Source of the DNA: Stramenopiles sp. TOSAG23-3
Taxonomy: Eukaryota; Sar
Direction: 5' to 3'
Assembly: GCA_900128585.1 (NCBI GenBank)
Contig: LT642465.1
Span: forward strand, 1-17,045
DNA length: 17,045 nucleotides
A model generated the notes under the pieces. It was not told where the DNA came from. It did not search any database and saw only the letters and a program-made list of their open reading frames with translations. Shown one piece after another: positions 8,381 to 16,200 of this stretch; the stretch's first letter is position 1, and each line of letters begins with the position of its first letter. The translations under genes were made by a program, and so were the position numbers.

Positions 8381-8526
8381 GATATTCGAGTTACGCGGGA
8401 AACCTAAAGAAAATGTATCTTACTGTGGGTTAACTAACAAGAAATACTTGCGCGATATTCGAGTTACGCGGGAAACCTAAAGAAAATGTATCTTACTGTG
8501 GGTTAACTAACAAGAAATACTTGCGC
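8381..8526 (+). repeat. Perfect 73-bp tandem duplication (two copies)
   Basis: Copy 1 (8381-8453) and copy 2 (8454-8526) are identical at every base. Each begins GATATTCGAGTTACGCGGGA and ends CAAGAAATACTTGCGC. The array starts 8 bases after the LMF-like stop codon, so it probably lies in that gene's 3' UTR. Identity indicates a recent event or an assembly artefact. Each copy contains a short palindrome-like GGTTAACTAAC. No reading frame of note crosses it. Confidence 0.97.
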
Positions 8527-8572
8527 TGTGGAAAACATATTGTCTTTGTTGTTGAAAAGCAAATATATATAT

Positions 8573-8578
8573 AATAAA
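8573..8578 (+). terminator. Candidate polyadenylation signal for the LMF-like gene
   Basis: AATAAA lies about 200 bases after the LMF-like stop and just beyond the tandem duplication, at the change to A+T-rich sequence. The hexamer is common by chance in A+T-rich DNA, so the assignment is tentative. Confidence 0.3.
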
Positions 8579-8740
8579 TGTGTTTGTATGTTACATATTT
8601 TATCAATATCTCTATAACATATACACTATATAATTTGTTTTTTCAATATCATATCTCTATATAATTTGATTTTTTTAAGCCTCAAACAATCTTGTCGTTT
8701 GGCAATATCAGAATATTTTTTCGTATTCTGGACAAAGGAG

Positions 8741-8962
8741 GAGTTTGGGTTCTTGAACGGTTTTACCTTCTTTTTTGATCGTGTTAAAACAAACATCACA
8801 AAATACCCTGTAATGGTTTTGCTGAAAGAAAGCAACGAGGACGAGGAGGACGAGGACACCATCCGCTTCTTCATGAAATCAAGCAACCCAGGCGAGATCT
8901 TGCTTCGCTGGATATTACCAAGTATTAATGGAAGAAATCCTACACTATTGAGATGTAATTAA
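8741..8962 (+). other. Coding-like patch, possible small gene or gene fragment
   Basis: The patch is less A+T-rich than its surroundings and has an open frame ending in TAA at 8960-8962. The first ATG is at 8813 and would give a 49-residue peptide with an acidic stretch (ESNEDEEDED) followed by FFMKSSNPGEILLRWILPSI. The frame stays open upstream of that ATG to at least 8666. I recognise no domain. It could be a small gene, a terminal exon or a decayed fragment. The sequence resembles real coding more than other spacer ORFs but falls short of a gene call. Confidence 0.25.
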
Positions 8963-9633
8963 AATTACACTAATGATTTCGTTTATTATACTACTAATTC
9001 TATTTTTTACAAGAAGAGGCCAATAATCCCTATATAAGAAATAAGATAGATATTAATACCACAATGGCATTATGGATTTTATTATTTTCTTCTTCTTTTT
9101 AATTATTATTATTTACTCTACGTAGTCTACCTACCTTCCTTTTTTTTTAAATTTTTGTTGAAGTAGTATAACTATATATATAATAATACTAAATATTAAT
9201 ATTAATACAGAGTATATAGTGTATATATGTATATTACGATCACATTCACTTTTATTACCCTTTTGCTTTTAACTTAAAACTATTTATTTTAAATTATAAG
9301 TACCGGTACCTATTATCCTATTATATCTACAAAATGACAAAAGGAAGCGCGACGAAGAAGAGGAAGAATACTAAAGAAAAGAAGGGGCAGGCAGGGCGGC
9401 GATTTTTTGTTGTTATTGTTGATGATTTGAAACTGAAGAAAAAAATGAAAATATAGTAGAATTTTTTTGTAAGAAGGACTGGCTTTAAATTATAAAACAT
9501 CTTTCTTCTTCTTTTTTTCTTCTTAGTAAGTTTGTGTTTTTTTATTATTATTTATTAGTAGAGATAGAATATTTTAATATAGTGCTTCAGCTTCCTTCTT
9601 ATCTGTTTAGTTTTTGACTGAAAGCTAACGATC

Positions 9634-12600
9634 ATGACTTATCCAAAGACGAATAAAAACGGTTTCAGCGGTGAAGAGAGCAGCGGTGTTGCTTATTTTT
9701 TTGCGCTTGCTGTGTTCGGGCTCATGGTTGGTGGTTTATCCATAGGCCCTGATATGGAAAGGTGTAAACATAATGACACCTTCAAGTGTTATGAATACTT
9801 GATCAGTGCTGTGCCTGGTTTTTTGATAGCCATCAATGTATGTGGTCTATTATCCCTCGTTTTCCTCGAGCTGTCTTTGCACACATTTCGGCAAAGGGAG
9901 GCCATAAGAAATCACGAGGACGTTCGGATAGGACGCTCTTTGCCGTATTGTAGTCGCACTCGGAAAATTGGGTTGATGTTTTTTCTTCTTGGGGTATTAA
10001 TCTCTTTTTCTATCCCACTTCCGCCGGTTTCGAATGAAGGAATGCTCATGCGGAAGTTATCACGTGGGCGTTCAGTTGTTGCAGATGGGCCACTTTCGAG
10101 AAACCTGCGTCAAGGGCAAAGAGGTGATGCAAGGTCGTTGAATGTCCCCCTTACATCTCCGAGGGGACGAAAACTATCCGGACCACAAGTGCGAGCTCGG
10201 GAATCGAATATTGTACCTGGAGTTAAATTTACACCGTTAGTTCAGTTCGATGGTACATGGTACCCCATCTGTAGGTACGGCTTCGTACAGAACTCGTCCG
10301 GTGCCACCAAGGTCTGCCAAAAGCTTGGGTATAACATTGGTGTCCCCACATGGGATGATGAGGATAGTGATCCGATGGCCATGCCCATAGGTGAGTGCGG
10401 AAACGGCCAAGATCTTGACAAGTGTGAATTTCAGGGCGTAAATCAATGGGGGAAGGTGAATGACAGTTTGTGCTATTTTCCGAATGAAGAAGGCAGCAAT
10501 ATTGCTCGTGTAACTTGCGCGCAAAGTTTGGGAGACTCCTGTGGAGAAAGTCGATTTATAACTAATTGTGCAGATCATGATATATGTTGCAGCTTTTGTC
10601 CTGAATATCATTCTCCCATGATACATGATGCATGTTCCGAGCACGATTACTTTTATAATCGCACAAACTGCCTCACCGGGACTGACCGGTGCTTGCCATG
10701 CAGCCTCGCGCTAAACGCAAGCACAGCAGGAAATATATGTGAAGAACATTTTGAAAAGTGCCGTTCAGTTTGCGAAAGTGAAGATGAAAATGATGAAGGA
10801 CAGAGTTGTTTATTTTCGCTTATATTCTTTAAGGGTGCCTGCTCGGGGCCAATCAATAAAAGTAGCATTCGATGGATGGCATTTTTTGCAGGGTTAGCCC
10901 ATTACATGGGCTTCGTAGTTATATTTAACGATCTTGGGCGCTGGAGGGCATTATTTGATCCATCACGAAGCCAGATTATCTCACGGCGTATGGACAATGG
11001 GGAAGAAGAGCAAGGTATTTATACTGAAGCTGAAAGAGATTGTGCTTGGGTGTACGAGAAATATGCTCTATTTGTGTCCACAATGGTTTTGCCTGCACTT
11101 GCGTTTACTCTTATTGGTTTATGGGGATCAGCCGTAGAGCATCTACACTCTATGGAGGGTATGGTGATTGCAATAATTGTATTCGTGCTAAATTCATTGG
11201 CATGCCTTGAATCATCGTTGTATGTCATTCGCAACAAAGGCAGCTTCTGCAGTCGCAAGCGGCTAATAGGATTTAGTCTTATTGTCATCGGGTTGATAGG
11301 ATTTATTTTTGTAGACCTGTTTATCAACGACTTATCAATGGTTGTGATGCAGGGGCCACGAAAGTTGAAAATGATAAGATCCACTAGTGCAAACTTTGTG
11401 TCCACGCTGACAAACAAAGACCATAAAGTGATTCAGACAATAAAAGAGAAGTCAAAGCCCCAAACCCCTGCTAGAAGTAGAAAACTGTCTGGTGGAAATG
11501 GACCGCTTGTCCGAGGACGTGATATATACTCTGTAAAACCAGGAAAGGAGTTTTTGCCCGAAGTACTGTTTAACAGCTCGTGGTACCCTATCTGCCCTCA
11601 TGGTTTCAAAGATAATTGGTATGGCGCAACGCAGATCTGCAAAAAGCTCGGTTTTGATGTTGGCGTGGCGGAAGACAAATATGAACACCAAGACGACGGT
11701 CCCATGGGCATGCTCATAGGCAAGTGTGAAGACGGCCAAGACTTGGACAAATGCAAATTCCAAGGAATCAACCGATGGGGGGAGACGGACGGAACTCTGT
11801 GCAGTAATGATAATTTTGCTTATGTGACTTGCTTCTCAGAGCTTAGAGATGCCTGTAAGAAAGATTACTATTTGTCTGATTGTGGTGAAAGTGGAAAATG
11901 TTGCAAAGAGTGCCCTGATAGTTACTTTTGCGGGGAGACCAGTTTTTATGATCGGGACAAATGTGTTGGTGATTCTGAACCTAGTGATGCATGCGCGCCA
12001 TGCCCTCTTGTCGACAATGCAGAGTTTACGAAGGATCATAGCGGTGAGCATGATCCGTGTAGGCAGCAGTGTAAAAAAGGATTCAACTTTTGGCAGCAAG
12101 ACCCGGTTTCTTTAGCTGAAATTCATGACGGACACGAACCAATTGTTTGCATGGAGGAAAATATTGTAGCAGATGAAAGTGTTGTTTGCGCGCTGATTGG
12201 CATTGCATTATTGGCAAATACGGTCGGCTTCTTTCTCATTTGGAAAAGCATTGCGCCTTGGAAAAAGTTTATGCTCTCCTGGATGGTAAAAGCCAAAATC
12301 CCAGAAGTGTCCCCAGCAATGGAAAAGGTAGAGAAGGAGAGATCTTCGATCGAGTTGGCAGTGGTAGATAAATCGTCTGAAAACCCATTTGTTTCGGCAT
12401 TGAAACAATTGAAGGAAGCGAAGGATGCAGGGCTTCTTTCTGAAGCTGAATTTCAGAGTGCAAAAGAGCAAATGCTCTCAAATTTTACAGGGAAATCTTC
12501 CAGTGTATCGAACCCAAAAATATTCCCATCCCAGAGAGTCCATGAACCTGCTTTCTTACCGAATACCCAGAGCGGAGTGGCTAGTACACCTGCTCCCCCA

Positions 12601-12732
12601 CCAAACATTCAGAACTTAGTGGATAAACCTAGCGCGGGCCCTATTACAATGAACTTTACAGTACCTAGTCATGGCAATCAGACAGCGGTACAAAATTCAA
12701 TTATTGAGAATGCAAGGAATGTTGGTAAGTAG
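9634..12732 (+). CDS. Duplicated SRCR / Cys-rich polytopic membrane protein with SHOCT-like C-terminus
   Basis: 1032 residues built from two copies of one module: three helices, RKLSG-type basic linker, SRCR domain, Cys-rich domain, one helix. Copy 1: helices ~19-37, ~57-83, ~112-130; SRCR ~199-295 (WYPIC, GATKVCQKLGY, C255/C264/C280/C295); Cys-rich 303-403; helix ~413-431. Copy 2: helices ~477-497, ~508-532, ~544-564; SRCR ~640-733 (WYPIC, GATQICKKLGF, C698/C707/C723/C733); Cys-rich 741-839; helix ~850-869. Six Cys per SRCR match group A. Basic loops after helices 2 and 6 (both with a CSR-x-R motif) and many N-x-S/T sites in the ectodomains give cytosolic termini and both SRCR domains outside. 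The C-terminus has a SHOCT-like helix pair (~916-951, LKEAKDAGLLSEAEFQSAKE) and a Pro-rich tail. A receptor, adhesion or scavenging role is inference. The ATG has A at -3. The terminal GGTAAGTAG places the stop inside a donor-like sequence, so the annotated end may be an intron read-through. Confidence 0.82.
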   Translation: MTYPKTNKNGFSGEESSGVAYFFALAVFGLMVGGLSIGPDMERCKHNDTFKCYEYLISAVPGFLIAINVCGLLSLVFLELSLHTFRQREAIRNHEDVRIGRSLPYCSRTRKIGLMFFLLGVLISFSIPLPPVSNEGMLMRKLSRGRSVVADGPLSRNLRQGQRGDARSLNVPLTSPRGRKLSGPQVRARESNIVPGVKFTPLVQFDGTWYPICRYGFVQNSSGATKVCQKLGYNIGVPTWDDEDSDPMAMPIGECGNGQDLDKCEFQGVNQWGKVNDSLCYFPNEEGSNIARVTCAQSLGDSCGESRFITNCADHDICCSFCPEYHSPMIHDACSEHDYFYNRTNCLTGTDRCLPCSLALNASTAGNICEEHFEKCRSVCESEDENDEGQSCLFSLIFFKGACSGPINKSSIRWMAFFAGLAHYMGFVVIFNDLGRWRALFDPSRSQIISRRMDNGEEEQGIYTEAERDCAWVYEKYALFVSTMVLPALAFTLIGLWGSAVEHLHSMEGMVIAIIVFVLNSLACLESSLYVIRNKGSFCSRKRLIGFSLIVIGLIGFIFVDLFINDLSMVVMQGPRKLKMIRSTSANFVSTLTNKDHKVIQTIKEKSKPQTPARSRKLSGGNGPLVRGRDIYSVKPGKEFLPEVLFNSSWYPICPHGFKDNWYGATQICKKLGFDVGVAEDKYEHQDDGPMGMLIGKCEDGQDLDKCKFQGINRWGETDGTLCSNDNFAYVTCFSELRDACKKDYYLSDCGESGKCCKECPDSYFCGETSFYDRDKCVGDSEPSDACAPCPLVDNAEFTKDHSGEHDPCRQQCKKGFNFWQQDPVSLAEIHDGHEPIVCMEENIVADESVVCALIGIALLANTVGFFLIWKSIAPWKKFMLSWMVKAKIPEVSPAMEKVEKERSSIELAVVDKSSENPFVSALKQLKEAKDAGLLSEAEFQSAKEQMLSNFTGKSSSVSNPKIFPSQRVHEPAFLPNTQSGVASTPAPPPNIQNLVDKPSAGPITMNFTVPSHGNQTAVQNSIIENARNVGK

Positions 12733-12982
12733 TTTTCACGATGAAATAAAATTATTGTGAGCACTGCGTAGTAAACAGCAAGGATTATATTAAAAAATTA
12801 TAATATGATAAGAAGAAACCACCAAAAAAAATAACATTATTTTACTATCATATCAAAAAAACAAGAAAATTGGCTGTTATTTAATTTTACTATCTATCAT
12901 CATATATATGCATAATATAATTTTTTTTTAGAAATATTATTAAATAAAATATATTTGATTATTACGTATGCATATATTATAA
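12733..12982. other. A+T-rich spacer or intron between convergent genes
   Basis: A strongly A+T-rich stretch with no reading frame of note. Either it is the spacer between two convergent genes, or most of an intron of the SRCR gene running from the GTAAGT at 12725 to the CCACAG ending at 13013, which has a pyrimidine-rich run before it. Confidence 0.5.
12745..12750 (+). terminator. Candidate polyadenylation signal after the SRCR gene
   Basis: AATAAA lies 12 bases after the TAG stop. This supports the gene ending at 12732, but the hexamer is frequent in A+T-rich DNA and the short 3' UTR is only a guess. Confidence 0.3.
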
Positions 12983-13210
12983 TCATTTTTTCTGGCTTTC
13001 GCAAATTCCACAGGAGACCGGGAAGTTAGGAAACGATGGACCGCACTGGTTCGTCAAATCACAACGAACGCGGGCGGTGCCTTCGTCTTCCCTTCTTCCG
13101 TCTTGCCTTGCGCAAAAATATTCACGTTTACAAACGCTTCATTGGAAGAATTGGAGAAGAGTTTACTTGAACAGTCTCCATTTTGGAGCATCGCTTCATT
13201 CCTTGGTTTG
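12983..13210 (-). other. Coding-like 3' continuation of the IPT-thioredoxin gene in two shifted frames
   Basis: Past the thioredoxin domain the minus strand stays protein-like, but the frame changes. One frame reads NEAMLQNGDCSSKLFSN... on to EAFVNVNIFAQGKTEEG and APPAFVVI before a TGA at 13054-13056. A second frame, open below ~13138, continues with TNQCGPSFPNFPVSCGICES and ends at a TGA at 12983-12985, just where composition turns A+T-rich. Each switch would be explained by one missing base. Candidates are two base-call or assembly deletions, two real frameshifts, or very short introns. The opposite strand has a competing exon model here. No continuous protein is asserted. Confidence 0.4.
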
Positions 13211-16200
13211 GTTGACCGACTACAAAACCGTCAACAACAGGTTTCAAAGCATTCACTGGCTCATCTTCCGCGGCGGCGCCAAGGCGCATCTGTCGTGCCA
13301 TGAAGCCTAGGATATTTTCTGCTACTAATTTTCCGTTGAACTCCGCCGATGGTGTAGTGCGCCCTTCACTGAAAAACAACATTCGGGGGAATGTGTCTTT
13401 CAAAGAGAATCGCTTCGCCAATGAAGGGTGCTGGTCTACTCTTACGGTTGCGATGACAACGCTCTTGCACGTAAGCATGCGAGCGATCTCCTCGTAAACA
13501 GGTTTCAATTTTTGGCAAACCTCGCATCCTCGAGTACAAAAATTAATCATCACAGGTCGGTCGCCGTTTACAATCTCATCAAAGTTGCCCGGGTTCAACC
13601 GAAGCACGTGCGTTTTTGTAGCGTCGGGCGCATCCTCGTAATGCCATAGTGTATTGGACGCTGAAACTTGTGAGTCACGGGCACCAACACGGACCGTCAC
13701 AGCTTTGCAGCTGCCGGTACCTTCTGGGGCGACGCACTCTACCTCGGAGTCGGATTTCCAGGTCGTCTTCAGGCACTTGCGGCCACCAATGCTCGCCACG
13801 AGCGCACCCGGGACTGGGCGTCGGAACCCGAAGTCTTTCCCTTGGATCACAACCTTGGTTCCTCCTACTGGCTTTCCGTGTGCAGGTTGGATATTGGCTA
13901 CAGAGGGCGAGTTGTACGCAAAGTCCGTCGATGGTTTCGAGGGGTTACCGTTGACCAATACAGTGATGTTCTGGACACCGGCAGAGCCTTTCGGCACTTT
14001 GCAGCTGAGCGTTGACTCGCTGCTAACGACGACGTCGGTGCACAGCCATTTCCCTAAAGTCACAACTTGGTTGGCGCCTGGAACAAAGCCAGTCCCTACA
14101 ATGTTAATTTTGTAGCCGCCAGCGGTCGATCCAGACGTTGGGCTTACCGATGTAATAGTCGGTGGCACGGATTTGAAGAGTAGTTGAGCGATGCTGGTTT
14201 GTCCAGCGACGGTAATTTGGACACTAAATTTGCCCGCTTTCACTTCTGGCAATACACAGTCGAGGTGCGTGTCGTTGTAGAAGATCGCTTTGGTGCACTT
14301 CTGAAGGCCAACAGTGATCGATAGGGGGCTCGCGTGCTTCCCAAAGTTCTTTCCACGGATTTGCAGCTTGACTTGCTTTGCTCCAAGCACGGCCACTCGT
14401 GGGCTGACACTCATGACCGACGGGTGGGCGTAAGAGAATGCTAGGTAGTCCCTGCTGGGCTGCCCTTTTACAACAACGACGACGGGACGGGATTTGCCAA
14501 TGCCTGGGGGCGAGACGCACGAAATGCTTGTGTCATTGACCCAGGTAGCGTTTTTGCAAACCTTACCGCCGACGATGACTTCCATGGCCGCTGAGGCGGT
14601 CTTCTCGCCGAAGCTGGTACCAATCACCATAATGCGTTCCCCACCTGCGGCAGGGACAACGCTTGGAACTACGTTTAGTACGGACGGACCGTCGTATGAG
14701 TAGATGCCAGGTGGGCTGTCTTCTCCTTCGACGGAAATGACCACTGGCAGGTCGTACCCGATGCCTTTTGGAACTTTGCACTCAATCGTGTTTTTGGTCA
14801 CCTTGACGATCTTGCATGGCTTCCCACCGATGGTTACCGTTCTGTTAAACTTCTGCAACTTGGCTACGCCGCCATTCACCTTCATCGTGATGTTCTCGTT
14901 GTCAAGAAGGTCCCCTAGCTCGGTTGCAACAATACGGACGATGCCGGTGTCGCCAGACCCTGGGCCATGGTTCGGTTCAATGGACGTGATGACCGGGTGT
15001 TTGTAATCGACCAACTTCCTGGGCTTTGTAACCGCGCCGTTGCCCAAGTACACAGAGACAGTGAGATTCTTGCCAGCCCCGTGCGGTGCGTAACAATGGA
15101 TCAACTTGCTAGATACCCACTCAGTGTGCCTGCATGGCTTGTCACCGATGATTCCAGTAATGTTTCCGTTTGGTTTTCCACCGAAGCCATGGCCAATGAT
15201 ATCGACCATTTCTCCTTTGGTGGAGATGGCGCGCGGGCGAACGGACGTTACGGCAGGTGGAGGATAACTGAACGTGGCGTTGCGGCTTGCCGGTGTCAAC
15301 ACCCCGTTTCGGCCGTGAATCAATAATCGTACTGGCAAGTCTTTTCCAACACCAACGGGCACGACACACCGAATCGAGTCTTCCCCAATGCGCTCAACGG
15401 AACCGCACGGAACGTCGCCGATGAAGGCTTTGATTTTGTGGTCCATGGCACCGAAGTTGTGGCCGCTGATTGTAAGCTTTTCTCCACTGACGCTGGCCTT
15501 GGGACGGCTGCTGGCAACCAGCGGAGGGTCGTACTCGAAGAAGTCGAATGACTTGTTGGTCTTTCCATCAACGTATACTTGAACGGATACGTTCGCTCCA
15601 CTTCCTGCCGGTGATAGGCAAGTCAGCAAATTGTCGTTTATGACACGGACGTTGCTCGCTTCTTCGCCGTCTACCTTTACGACAATATGCGTGTTGTTCG
15701 CGTCTCCAAAGTTTTCGCCACGAAGACTCAGCTTGCGCCCACCTTCGCCAAGCGAGTATGGCGGCTTAACGCCGGACACTGATGGCGAGTGAGTGTGAAA
15801 GTAATCTTCCGCGTCTTGAACGCCTCCCGTTGCCCCAGTGGAGGCGCTGGCGCCGGTGGCCCCAGCTTGGCCGCCAGTAGCACCCGTGGCCGTCGGGCCC
15901 TCGACTTCGCTGCTTTGGCCGTTAACCACAACGGCGACTTTCCTGCTGCCCAGTCCAGATGGAGTGGTGCACTTCAACTCTGTGTCAGAAACCAGCTTGA
16001 CTTTCAAGCACTCCTTCGCCCCTACCAGCACCTCCAGTTCCAGGGTAGCGTTGGTGCTGTTGCCAAACTCCTTTAAATTCTTGCGCAATTTATAGCCAAA
16101 GCCCGTTCCCTTGACGGTAATGCGCACGCCGCCGACAGCGGGCCCATCCTTTGGAAGCACGGAGGCAACAACAGGCGCCTCATACGAAAAGAAAGCTGGC

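Larger units (their letters stand above)
8527..9633. other. A+T-rich intergenic region upstream of the SRCR gene
   Basis: This region holds homopolymer runs, TA-rich stretches and CTT patches (for example ~9502-9524). It contains one moderately coding-like patch (8741-8962), described separately, and must contain the promoter of the SRCR membrane protein gene. No RNA gene or mobile element was recognised. Confidence 0.55.
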
